DNA of 64,000 bases from Olivibacter jilunii (GTDB lineage Bacteria > Bacteroidota > Bacteroidia > Sphingobacteriales > Sphingobacteriaceae): positions 62,001 to 126,000 of the forward strand of contig NZ_LR027849.1 of NCBI RefSeq assembly GCF_900607235.1, written 5' to 3'. Positions 9,004 to 16,854 of this stretch are shown here, one piece after another (within the stretch, counting starts at the first letter, position 1; each line of letters begins with the position of its first letter). The notes under the pieces are model-generated. The model did not search any database. It saw only the letters and a list, made by a program, of their open reading frames with translations, and was not told the origin of the DNA. A program made the position numbers and the translations under genes.

Positions 9004-10188
9004 TTAAAACAATGTGCTAATGTTGAGCTGCAGAAATTCCTGCCAAGGTAAACTGCTGTCACCAACTAACAGAACCTGGTCAGGCTTTTGCGTTTTTTGA
9101 AATACTTGCATGCCGGATGTAGTTTGTGCATGACCGCTTTTTATCTCTATGCCGATTACCTTACCCCGGTATTCCAAAACAAAATCGACTTCATAATTTC
9201 CCTCCCGCCAATAATATAATTGGAAACCAGTACTAAATGAACTGTTGATTAGGTAGGCACCGATTGCAGATTCAACCATTCTTCCCCAGGAATCGGGCTG
9301 CGATCGTACTTCTTGAAATGTTTCCACCCTTTGGGCACTGATAAGCGCAGTGTTATGCACCTGAAATTTTGGACTGGACGATCGCTTGCGTATCAGTTTA
9401 TTGTCAAACTTCTCTAATCCATTTAGCAGACCTGCTGTATTTAGAAGGCCGAGATAATGAGCCAGTGTGGTTGTATTTCCAGCGTCTAACAGTTGTCCCA
9501 TTATTTTCGTGTAGGATAGTATTTGTCCGGAATAATTGCAACCGATCTCAAAAAGTCTTTTCATGAGTGCCGGTTTGTCTACTCGAGTAAGCATTAATAT
9601 GTCTTTAGAGATACTGGTTTCGATCAGGGACCCAACAACGTACTGTTTCCACCTCTCTTCATCTGAAATTAGACTTGCTGATCCTGGATATCCCCCAAAC
9701 CATACATAATCATCCACCGTCCAGTCAAAGGCCTGTTGCATCTCGGAGAATGACCAGTGCCCCATATAAGTGGTTTCAAATCTCCCAGCCAAGGATTCGG
9801 TTAAACCCTGTTGAAGGAGTAAGCGGGACGATCCAAGTAAAATGACTTTTAAGTTGGTTTCTGTTCGGGTGTCTGTATCCCAAAGGAGCTTTACAGTTTC
9901 ACTCCAATTATTTATTTTTTGTATTTCATCGATGATCAAGAGAAATTCATTGCTCTCCTTTTGCTTCATTTGTATACGCGCAGTATCCCATTGCGCTGAA
10001 AGCCAGCTGCCATCAGAAGCAGGTACAGCATCGGCCGAAACAAATAAGTAAGGAATGCTTATTTTTTTTGTCAATTGGGTTATCAAGGTGGTTTTGCCCA
10101 CTTGGCGAGGTCCCATTAAAATTTGAATGAACTTTCTTTCTTCGTTTATTCTGTTTGTAAGTGTCTGTAAATAAGGTCTTTCAAACAT
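9004..10188 (-). CDS. AAA-family ATPase with DUF4143 domain
   Basis: An N-terminal ATPase domain shows a Walker A motif (GPRQVGKTTLI), Walker B (FLLIIDEIQKI) and a sensor-type segment (ILLGSSRLLLQQGLTESLAG). The C-terminal DUF4143 domain carries EVDFVLEYRGKVIGIEIKSG, a PD-(D/E)xK-nuclease-like pattern (D, then EIK). The protein is probably cytoplasmic and its physiological role is unknown in the family. I prefer the ATG at 10188 (MFERPYLQTLTNRIN) over a TTG at 10206, because MFERP is a common family start and the TTG lies inside an operator-like palindrome. Two 20-bp palindromes sit directly upstream and probably control it. Confidence 0.88.
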   Translation of the reverse strand: MFERPYLQTLTNRINEERKFIQILMGPRQVGKTTLITQLTKKISIPYLFVSADAVPASDGSWLSAQWDTARIQMKQKESNEFLLIIDEIQKINNWSETVKLLWDTDTRTETNLKVILLGSSRLLLQQGLTESLAGRFETTYMGHWSFSEMQQAFDWTVDDYVWFGGYPGSASLISDEERWKQYVVGSLIETSISKDILMLTRVDKPALMKRLFEIGCNYSGQILSYTKIMGQLLDAGNTTTLAHYLGLLNTAGLLNGLEKFDNKLIRKRSSSPKFQVHNTALISAQRVETFQEVRSQPDSWGRMVESAIGAYLINSSFSTGFQLYYWREGNYEVDFVLEYRGKVIGIEIKSGHAQTTSGMQVFQKTQKPDQVLLVGDSSLPWQEFLQLNISTLF

Positions 10189-10198
10189 ATTTATAAAA

Positions 10199-10240
10199 TT
10201 ACTCAATACGTTGAGTAAAATTACTCAATATATTGAGTAA
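10199..10240. promoter_or_regulatory. Two tandem 20-bp palindromes just upstream of the ATPase start
   Basis: TTACTCAATATATTGAGTAA (10221-10240) is a perfect palindrome. TTACTCAATACGTTGAGTAA (10199-10218) is the same site with two changed central bases. They are spaced 22 bp centre to centre, about two helical turns, ending 11 bp before the ATG at 10188. This arrangement fits a cooperative repressor operator that also masks translation initiation or promoter sequence. Confidence 0.6.
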
Positions 10241-10328
10241 TTACAAATAATCCATTATTTAGCTTTCTCCAAAGCTAATTTTTTTATCGGCTAGGTTTCC
10301 GAGGATGCTAAATCAAGGAACAGTTATC

Positions 10329-11147
10329 TTATTGCCATTTAAGATTTTTCATCACGCCATATCTTCTACAGGTACTTCCCCAGGCTATATTGCCCAATTG
10401 TGCAGCTACAAGAACCTCTCGCATTAATTCGTCCTTTATCTCGTAAGATGCTAGCAAATAGTCATTGGCCATTTGCAATAACTCTTGGACGTTATGTTCA
10501 ATATCGTTTTTTTCCTTCTGTAGTAAAACGAGGGCATTATATTGCTCGTTCTCTGCTTTTTCTTTAATATAAGAGTGTAGGTCATTAAAAATAAGAATGT
10601 TAAAAACGGCTTTTCTGAAATAATGATCGTGTTCGGTAGGGAAATTCAAATTTAATGCATCGTACAGCATGATAAAGAAAATATGCACAGCGATGTTTTT
10701 AAGACGTTCATTTAAATAATCGTCCATACTGCTAAAATGCTTCTCCTGGTTACCGTCAAATTCCGTAGGTAAAAAGTCAAGCAAATCTTTATGTACAAGT
10801 TCATAGTTGAAGGGGCTCAGCGTTTCCTGTAACAGCTTTTCATAGTAATAAACGATGTCATACTTGTTGCGGTCATATTCGTCCGTTGGAGCCGTGGCCC
10901 GCCTACTATGAATATCCATCGCATGATGAACAAAATCCTTGTACCTTACCTTTGCATCTTCTACGTAGAACAGATAAGTGACACTAAAACAGGCCAGGTA
11001 TAAATGTTTTTCACTGGTTAATATTTTAGGGAGTATGTAGGGAGCCCAGAGCATTTGTTCTTTTATGGTGTTAAAGTCGTAACGCCAGTCGATTCCCTTA
11101 TTCAATGCTATGTTTGCTGTTTTATGGATCACATCTTCTACTATCAT
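10329..11147 (-). CDS. Uncharacterised 272-residue alpha-helical protein
   Basis: This clean ATG-started frame encodes a predicted mostly helical, soluble protein rich in Tyr, His and charged residues (FYVEDAKVRYKDFVHHAMDI, NKYDIVYYYEKLLQE). The C-terminus is CRRYGVMKNLKWQ. I do not recognise the family, and no signal peptide is seen. Its leader (11161-11271) is repeated at 5272-5382 beside a decayed fragment of the same gene, so the gene has been duplicated locally at least once and one copy has degraded. It stands alone between the AAA ATPase and the start of the EPS locus. Confidence 0.7.
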   Translation of the reverse strand: MIVEDVIHKTANIALNKGIDWRYDFNTIKEQMLWAPYILPKILTSEKHLYLACFSVTYLFYVEDAKVRYKDFVHHAMDIHSRRATAPTDEYDRNKYDIVYYYEKLLQETLSPFNYELVHKDLLDFLPTEFDGNQEKHFSSMDDYLNERLKNIAVHIFFIMLYDALNLNFPTEHDHYFRKAVFNILIFNDLHSYIKEKAENEQYNALVLLQKEKNDIEHNVQELLQMANDYLLASYEIKDELMREVLVAAQLGNIAWGSTCRRYGVMKNLKWQ

Positions 11148-11160
11148 AGGAGTCCTAAAT

Positions 11161-11271
11161 TTTAAGTGCGCTCTAAAATAAAATTCGTGTACCTGCTTTC
11201 CGCTATTTTTACACAGAACTTATATTCTACTACACGGAAAGTTTCGGTCTCTTTATAAGATTGAGATTTCG
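11161..11271 (-). repeat. Conserved leader copy (partner of 5272-5382)
   Basis: Both copies begin TTTAAGT, share an identical 19-base core (GCTCTAAAATAAAATTCGT) and remain alignable without gaps for about 110 bp at roughly 80% identity. In this copy the repeat abuts the start of the 272-residue gene. Conservation of a non-coding leader suggests a promoter or structured 5' untranslated region, or the edge of a duplicated mobile segment. Confidence 0.7.
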
Positions 11272-11597
11272 TTTAAAAAAAGAAATTTTTTAGTCTATTT
11301 TATTCGTTATCCTTTGTTCTAAAACGAACTCATGTTACTTCGTGGTTTTGCCGCTTTGGCATGATGTTTTTTTTAATTTCATTCTCGTTACCCGGACGCA
11401 AAAGAGGAGTTTATGTCGGGCCTCTTCGCATGAAACGCTTCTCTTTCAACTGTGAACAATTTTTACTTTTATGTTTATAATTGAGTATTGATGAGTATAT
11501 TTGAGATGAATCATCGAACTTTGTGTGACATAACTGTGCAGTGAGCGTTGGGAGCATAAATAAAGAGGTCGACGGTCATTGTTCCACGCAATCAGCT
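11272..11597 (+). promoter_or_regulatory. Non-coding upstream region of the EPS locus with TATATTTG element
   Basis: I find no credible gene in this AT-rich interval. TATATTTG at 11496-11503 fits the TAnnTTTG promoter element, about 95 bp before the preferred ATG of the first EPS glycosyltransferase. The identical octamer occurs upstream of two other plus-strand EPS transcription starts (14558 and 27740). A -33 element at canonical spacing is not obvious. Confidence 0.4.
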
Positions 11598-12806
11598 ATG
11601 AAATTAAAAGGCAAAATTATTGTGATATTAAGTTATATGCGGTTTGATGGATTGGCGTCCACGAATCTAACCATAGCTAAATATCTGAGCAACGAAAATG
11701 CCGTTTATTATGTAGATCATCCCTACACATGGCGAGATTATTTTTTTTCGGACAAAGCTAATAGCTCTTTTAAGTGCAGAAAGCCGTTCTTCTCGTGGTT
11801 CTCAAAGAAAGTTTTAATGCTGGAAAAATTGAGGCTTATTATTCCCTCTCCGGTACTTCCTATAAACTGGTTGCCGGAAGGACCTTTGTACCGTTTTTTT
11901 CTTAAGCTTAATGAAAAGATGATTGCCCGGAAGATACGAGCTGTTTTGGAGAAGGACGGAGTAACGAATTATATTTTTATCAATTCCTGGAATTTCCATT
12001 ATCCGAATATAGGTAGATACCTGAAGGCCGATTTGTATGTTTATCATTGCGTTGATCCTTTGATAACCCCCTATGATAAAAAGCATGGCGAAACTTCAGA
12101 AAAGATATTGGTAACAGAAAGTGATGTAGTGATCTGTACGAGTAGGGCATTGGAACGTGAAAAGAAACTGCTGAACCGACATACATTTTTTATTCCGAAT
12201 GCGGCTGATTTAGTGCTTTATTATCAAAAAAATAGAGGAAAAATAGTGAAGCATCCTGCAGTTAACACAATTCCTTATCCTAGGGTAGGGTATATCGGCG
12301 CGGTGGAGCGGCGCTTAGATTTTGATCTGCTATATAAGGTGGCGACCAAAAATAGCGATATGCAGTTCGTTTTTGTAGGACCGGTGAGTCATGATGTGGT
12401 GCCAAAATGGTTTTTTGGTCAACCCAATGTGCATGTGATACCGGCTATCCGTTACGAAGAGGTGCCGGCATGTATAGCGAGCTTTGATATTTGCATTATA
12501 CCCTTCAAAAAGGATGAGGTAAGTGATACGATTTTTCCGCTTAAACTTTTCGAATACTTAGGTATGGGCAAGCCGGTTGTGTCTACTGATTTTAATCTCG
12601 ACTTGCAAGAGTTTACAGGCAACGTAGTACGTTTTGCCGCTTGCGACATCGGTTTTAGTGATCAGCTTAAAGAGGCATTGATAAATCCTCAGAAAGGGCT
12701 GGAAAAACGGCTACATATTGCAGCGCAGAATACATGGCAGCAACGGGTGAGTCAATTTGGTGACTTAGTTTGTGAATGCTTAAATGATAAAAAGATGTCA
12801 ATTTAA
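11598..12806 (+). CDS. Glycosyltransferase, GT4/GT-B type
   Basis: The product probably transfers a sugar during EPS repeat-unit assembly on the cytoplasmic face. It has a GT-B architecture. The N-terminal half begins MKLKGKIIVILSYMRFDG. The C-terminal half has the donor-binding pattern around FPLKLFEYLGMGKPVVST, where the Glu of LFEYL is the family's nucleotide-sugar contact. I chose the ATG at 11598 rather than a GTG at 11541, because the first 19 residues after the GTG look non-conserved and the beta-strand begins right after the ATG. It is homologous to the glycosyltransferase at 20593-21810 (same GYIGAVERRLDFDLL / GYVGSLQSSRLDMELL region). First gene of the EPS locus. Sugar specificity is not predictable. 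Confidence 0.88.
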   Translation: MKLKGKIIVILSYMRFDGLASTNLTIAKYLSNENAVYYVDHPYTWRDYFFSDKANSSFKCRKPFFSWFSKKVLMLEKLRLIIPSPVLPINWLPEGPLYRFFLKLNEKMIARKIRAVLEKDGVTNYIFINSWNFHYPNIGRYLKADLYVYHCVDPLITPYDKKHGETSEKILVTESDVVICTSRALEREKKLLNRHTFFIPNAADLVLYYQKNRGKIVKHPAVNTIPYPRVGYIGAVERRLDFDLLYKVATKNSDMQFVFVGPVSHDVVPKWFFGQPNVHVIPAIRYEEVPACIASFDICIIPFKKDEVSDTIFPLKLFEYLGMGKPVVSTDFNLDLQEFTGNVVRFAACDIGFSDQLKEALINPQKGLEKRLHIAAQNTWQQRVSQFGDLVCECLNDKKMSI

Positions 12807-12834
12807 TTTTCATGTGTATATTAACGGGCTTCAT

Positions 12835-13938
12835 ATGGTGCATCAGATAGCAATAGACAAAATTAAAATCCTTTACCTGGATGACGAACTGCACAGCTTA
12901 CATGCTTTTAAAGCAATGTTGCGGGAAGCCTATGAAGTGTTTATTACCACAGAGGAAGAGCGTGCCTATGAGCTGTTGGCCGAACATAAGGATATACGGA
13001 TTGTTTTTTCCGATCAGTCCATGCCAACACATTCGGGAACCGATTTCTTTGAAAAAATAAGTCATTTACACCCATTGCCGATACGAATCTTGGTTACAGG
13101 ATACAGTGAGGATGAACAACACATTATTGACGCAATTAACAGAGGTAATATTTTTCGGTACCTGAAAAAGCCATGGAGCATAGATATGCTGCATAGGGTG
13201 ATAGGGGAAGCCAATAGAAGCTATGTAACGACCTCCTTGCTCCAACAAAAGAATAGCGAGTTAACCGAGGCCTATGCTGAACTAGATAAATTTGCTTATA
13301 GTGTCAGTCATGACATGCGAGGTCCTTTGGCAGGCATTATGTCGGCCATGCAGTTGTTACGTATGATTGATGATCCGGCCGAGCGTGAGGAGATTGTCGA
13401 GATAGCTATTAATTCTGCTGAGCGATTGGATCGTTATATTATTAATCTGCATGATTATTATAGTGTGAGACGTGGCCAATTAACCATCGCTGAAATAAAT
13501 TTATTGGCGCTGAAGCAAGAGCTAGAGCAGCTCTATGAGGCAATAGCCAATGCTAAGCAAATCCAATTTAGTATAAGTCTACAAAACGAAGAGCCCTTCC
13601 GGAATGACGAAATGGCCATCAGGTTAATCCTCACAAATCTTATTTCAAACGCCTTCAAATATCAGAAAAAGTCTTCTGGACCGAAGTATGTGGAAGTAGC
13701 GATTGAAGTGACTAAAGGAACTGCAGTCTTTTTCGTCCGGGATAATGGTATCGGTATAAAAGAATATTATCTTGATGAGATATTCACGTTGTTTTTTAGA
13801 GCATCTTTGGATGAAGCCGGTAGCGGATTAGGACTTTATAATGTTAAAAGCGTGGTGGAGCAATTGGGAGGGCAGATTAGTGTCGAATCGACAGTTGACG
13901 TTGGGTCGACTTTCAAGGTGGTACTCCCAAACAAATAA
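12835..13938 (+). CDS. Receiver-histidine kinase protein (REC first, then HisKA-HATPase), soluble
   Basis: An N-terminal receiver domain (KIKILYLDDE, acceptor Asp in IVFSDQSMP, Lys in YLKKPW) precedes a HisKA domain with the phospho-His in SVSHDMRGPLAG and an HATPase domain (NLISNAFKY N box, DNGIGI G1, GSGLGL G2). There is no membrane segment, so it senses internally or receives phosphate through its own REC domain. I prefer the ATG at 12835 (MVHQIAIDKIKILY). An ATG at 12784 would overlap the preceding gene by 23 bp and add a segment without receiver character. It lies directly after an EPS glycosyltransferase and before a stand-alone receiver, suggesting a local phosphorelay. Confidence 0.9.
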   Translation: MVHQIAIDKIKILYLDDELHSLHAFKAMLREAYEVFITTEEERAYELLAEHKDIRIVFSDQSMPTHSGTDFFEKISHLHPLPIRILVTGYSEDEQHIIDAINRGNIFRYLKKPWSIDMLHRVIGEANRSYVTTSLLQQKNSELTEAYAELDKFAYSVSHDMRGPLAGIMSAMQLLRMIDDPAEREEIVEIAINSAERLDRYIINLHDYYSVRRGQLTIAEINLLALKQELEQLYEAIANAKQIQFSISLQNEEPFRNDEMAIRLILTNLISNAFKYQKKSSGPKYVEVAIEVTKGTAVFFVRDNGIGIKEYYLDEIFTLFFRASLDEAGSGLGLYNVKSVVEQLGGQISVESTVDVGSTFKVVLPNK

Positions 13939-13992
13939 TTTTCGAGCATTTTGTTTAAATTTGAATACTAAATACTATAAAATAGGTCTATT

Positions 13993-14400
13993 ATGATGTT
14001 CTCTTTTCTTGTAATTGATGATGACGATCTGGATGGTTTGATAGCCAAAAAATTTATCTCTTTAACGGGAAAAGCGAAAAATGTGCTTTTGATGCAGAGC
14101 GGAAGAGAGGCCCTAGATCACCTAGCAGCTTTTGAGCTTACCACGGTAGACGCTACTTGGATTATTGTGCTGGATTTAATGATGCCAGGTATGGACGGCT
14201 TTCAGTTTCTTGACGAATTTTCAAAGCTACCCGCCTCTGTGAAACAACATTTCAGAATTATGATTCTGACACTCTCTAGCGATCCCTATCGATTGAAGAA
14301 GCTTGCACATTACGCGACTGTGAATGCGGTGCTTGAAAAACCGATTACTTTGGATAAGTTAAACAGCACCCTCGCTAGAATCGAACAAACCATTGTGTGA
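13993..14400 (+). CDS. Stand-alone response-regulator receiver (CheY/Rcp1-like)
   Basis: This 135-residue single receiver domain carries the acidic cluster VIDDDDLDG, the acceptor Asp in VLDLMMPGMDG, a Thr in MILTLSS and the Lys in LEKPITLDKL. There is no output domain, so it likely acts by protein contact or as a phosphate shuttle. It follows the REC-histidine kinase gene by 54 bp and is probably its partner. Two adjacent ATGs at the start give a one-residue ambiguity. Confidence 0.92.
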   Translation: MMFSFLVIDDDDLDGLIAKKFISLTGKAKNVLLMQSGREALDHLAAFELTTVDATWIIVLDLMMPGMDGFQFLDEFSKLPASVKQHFRIMILTLSSDPYRLKKLAHYATVNAVLEKPITLDKLNSTLARIEQTIV

Positions 14401-14658
14401 AATTTGTGTTTTAATCAACAAAAATTCATAACAATTGCATCTTTAATGCGATAAATATGTTGTTTAATGAGAAAAAGTTGTGTCATTTCTATTGATTAAA
14501 ATGATGGTATAGCTGATTTATTTTTTGTAATAATCTTTTTACATTATTGTTAATGTGTATATTTGTAAAATATTGAGATGTATTTTTTTACGATATTTCA
14601 CATGAATTTTTACCTTTACTTCTCGTCAAACGGCTAGTCTCTTAAATGTTATAAAATT
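14401..14658 (+). promoter_or_regulatory. AT-rich intergenic region with TATATTTG promoter element
   Basis: No gene is seen. TATATTTG at 14558-14565 matches the -7 consensus and lies 93 bp before the ATG of the next receiver gene. A new transcript for the EPS export and assembly genes probably begins here. A matching -33 box at normal distance is not evident. Confidence 0.4.
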
Positions 14659-15048
14659 ATGAAAAAGCAAATTCTCGTAGTTGATGATGAGCCGTCCATT
14701 TTACAACTGTTGAAGTTCATTCTTGCTAAAGATTACGATGTAGTGTTGAAGAGTAACGGCTACGACGCTACATTATGGTTGGAGGAAGCCAATTGTCCTG
14801 ATTTGATATTATTAGATGTCGAAATGCCCTACTTTAATGGTCCCGAATTTTTAAAGTCGATCAGAATCAGTGGTTTGTTTCGAGATATTCCGGTGGTTAT
14901 TTTATCGGTTACCGAAGACATGGATTCCTTAGCACAACGGACTCCCTATTTAGTAAACAAATTTATAAAAAAACCTTTCGACCCAATCTATTTAAGAAAT
15001 GTAGTGAAAGAACTGTTGGAGGAAAATGTTCATGAAAAATCCTTATGA
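14659..15048 (+). CDS. Stand-alone response-regulator receiver
   Basis: This 129-residue receiver has all canonical residues: VVDDEPS, acceptor Asp in ILLDVEMPYFNGPEFL, Ser in VILSVTED and Lys in IKKPFDP. It has no output domain. The gene overlaps the start of the sugar-transferase gene by 23 bp, so the two are translationally coupled. That downstream protein begins with a degenerate receiver-like domain, so this intact receiver is a natural candidate to dimerise with or regulate it. This interaction is inference. Confidence 0.93.
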   Translation: MKKQILVVDDEPSILQLLKFILAKDYDVVLKSNGYDATLWLEEANCPDLILLDVEMPYFNGPEFLKSIRISGLFRDIPVVILSVTEDMDSLAQRTPYLVNKFIKKPFDPIYLRNVVKELLEENVHEKSL

Positions 15049-16126
15049 GGAGCTGGAACAGCGACGTGCATTTGTACCTAACCTTGCCTACTGTGGCCAA
15101 AAGTATGTAGACGAATTACAGCACTTACTGGAACGTGATTTTGACCTCAATTTTTTAGCGTCAACCGATGCTTTGAAGATACATCTAGAACACTGCTCCA
15201 TTATTACAAGTCCGGAGATCATCATAATGGAAGTGGATGAGGAACGGGCAGTTTTTCCATTAATCAATGCGATTAGAACAAACCCGCTTACTTCTGGATC
15301 GGTTATTATTTTGATCGCCGATAAAAAGGATGCTGGATTAAAAGCCCGTTCATTGAAGGCCAAAGTTAATGATTTTTATGTTTGCCCTTTTGATAAAGCA
15401 GAGCTGATGGAGCGTCTGAAGTTTTTGATTAAGTTCAAATTGATCAAGCCTGATATCAAAAAGCTGATTCCAAACACGGTGCAGGAGTACAAGATACCTC
15501 CTGCCAAGCGGCTGTTCGATGTTTTCTTTTCAGCTTTGGCGGTACTGCTACTTTTGCCTGTCTTTCTCCTGATTGCTATCTGTATCAAATTGGAATCAAA
15601 GGGGCCTGTATTTTACAAAAGCAAACGAGCAGGTACGGGCTATCGGATTTTTGATTTCTATAAGTTTAGATCGATGGCCGTAGGAGCGGATGCAAAATTA
15701 AAGGATCTAGCAAAAACGTCCAATCAATATGCCGGGACGGAGGCCTCGGCAAATGAACCTTTGGCTTTCGTCAAGATTAAAAATGATCCCCGCGTAACAA
15801 AGGTGGGAAATTTTATTCGGAATACGAGTCTGGATGAGCTGCCACAACTTTTTAACGTTTTAAAAGGCGATATGTCCATTGTCGGAAATAGGCCGCTTCC
15901 ACTTTACGAGGCGGAACAACTGACTTCCAATTTATGGTCAATGCGCTTTTTAGGCCCTGCAGGTATTACTGGCTTATGGCAGATTACGAAAAGAGGAAAG
16001 AGTGAGATGTCTGATGAGGAACGGAAAGGACTGGATAATTTCTACGCGCAACATAGTTCCGTATGGATTGATTTAAAAATTCTGTTAAAAACTTTTCCGG
16101 CGCTTTTACAAAAAGAAAAAGTATAA
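15026..16126 (+). CDS. Initiating sugar-phosphate transferase fused to a degenerate receiver domain
   Basis: The C-terminal two thirds (from about residue 155) is a bacterial sugar transferase: membrane helix near 165-185 (LFDVFFSALAVLLLLPVF), then FYKFRSM, NTSLDELPQLFNVLKGDMS and the catalytic VGNRPLPLYE region. This class transfers a sugar-1-phosphate to undecaprenyl phosphate, the first committed EPS step at the inner membrane. The N-terminal part (about 15-140) follows the receiver fold but lacks the phosphorylation residues: the N-terminal acidic pair is absent, the acceptor Asp is Glu (IIIMEVDE, aligned to ILLDVEM) and the conserved Lys is Cys (VCPFDKAEL). The start overlaps the preceding receiver gene. 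An ATG six bases further (MKNPYEEL) is equally possible. Confidence 0.92.
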   Translation: MFMKNPYEELEQRRAFVPNLAYCGQKYVDELQHLLERDFDLNFLASTDALKIHLEHCSIITSPEIIIMEVDEERAVFPLINAIRTNPLTSGSVIILIADKKDAGLKARSLKAKVNDFYVCPFDKAELMERLKFLIKFKLIKPDIKKLIPNTVQEYKIPPAKRLFDVFFSALAVLLLLPVFLLIAICIKLESKGPVFYKSKRAGTGYRIFDFYKFRSMAVGADAKLKDLAKTSNQYAGTEASANEPLAFVKIKNDPRVTKVGNFIRNTSLDELPQLFNVLKGDMSIVGNRPLPLYEAEQLTSNLWSMRFLGPAGITGLWQITKRGKSEMSDEERKGLDNFYAQHSSVWIDLKILLKTFPALLQKEKV

Positions 16127-16150
16127 ATTTTAGAAACGTATTTATAACCT

Positions 16151-16828
16151 ATGAGAATACAGTTTACCCTTATTAGTATGTTTTTCCTGGCTTGTTTTAA
16201 CTTGAGCGCGCAGGAATCTATCATCGAGGATGTCAATTATGCACAGCTAGAGCGCTTCATTGAATTGGCGAAGGAACATTACCCGCGGAAAAAAATGTTC
16301 GAAGCGGCGGAAGAAAAGGCAAAAGCAGGCGTTCCCGCTGCGAAAGTTTCCTATCTGGATATACTAAATGCCTCATATTTCTACCGGCCGGAGGGTAAAA
16401 GTGCCATTGACGTAGTCAATCCGTATATAATCAATGGATTTCAATTCGGCGCGACACTGAATGTTGGAAATTTTTTACAAAAGCCTCATGAAGTTAAACA
16501 AGCGAAAGCAGACTACAAATTAGCGCAATACGAATCGAAAGAATATGACATCTTGTTGAGCAATGAGGTCAAAAAAAGGTATTACGATTATATCCTTCAG
16601 CAGCGCAAACTCAAGATCAAAACACAGGCAGAACAAGATGCGAATAGCCTGATGGAAGATCTCCGATTTAAGTTTGAAAAAGCCGAAATCACCCATGATG
16701 TATATAGCGAGGCACGCGCTGCTTTAACGACTGCAGAAACGGATAAAGTGGAAGCAGAAGCTGATTTCTTAAAGTCGCGGGATGCACTGGAGGATATCAT
16801 CGGTATGAAGCTAACAGAAATTAACTAA
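16151..16828 (+). CDS. Short TolC-like outer-membrane protein of the EPS locus
   Basis: A signal peptide (residues 1-20, ending NLSAQ) is followed by a segment predicted to form one TolC repeat: beta strands around FQFGATLNVGNFLQKPHEVK and long helices to the C-terminus (KRYYDYILQQRKLKIK, HDVYSEARAALTTAETDK). At 225 residues it is about half the length of a standard TolC protein. It sits between the initiating transferase and the Wzz-like co-polymerase, where a Wza-type export channel might be expected. It may therefore contribute to EPS export across the outer membrane, or be a periplasmic scaffold. Role is inference. Confidence 0.75.
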   Translation: MRIQFTLISMFFLACFNLSAQESIIEDVNYAQLERFIELAKEHYPRKKMFEAAEEKAKAGVPAAKVSYLDILNASYFYRPEGKSAIDVVNPYIINGFQFGATLNVGNFLQKPHEVKQAKADYKLAQYESKEYDILLSNEVKKRYYDYILQQRKLKIKTQAEQDANSLMEDLRFKFEKAEITHDVYSEARAALTTAETDKVEAEADFLKSRDALEDIIGMKLTEIN

Positions 16829-16854
16829 GAGTGAGCGTAAAGAACGGATAAGCT

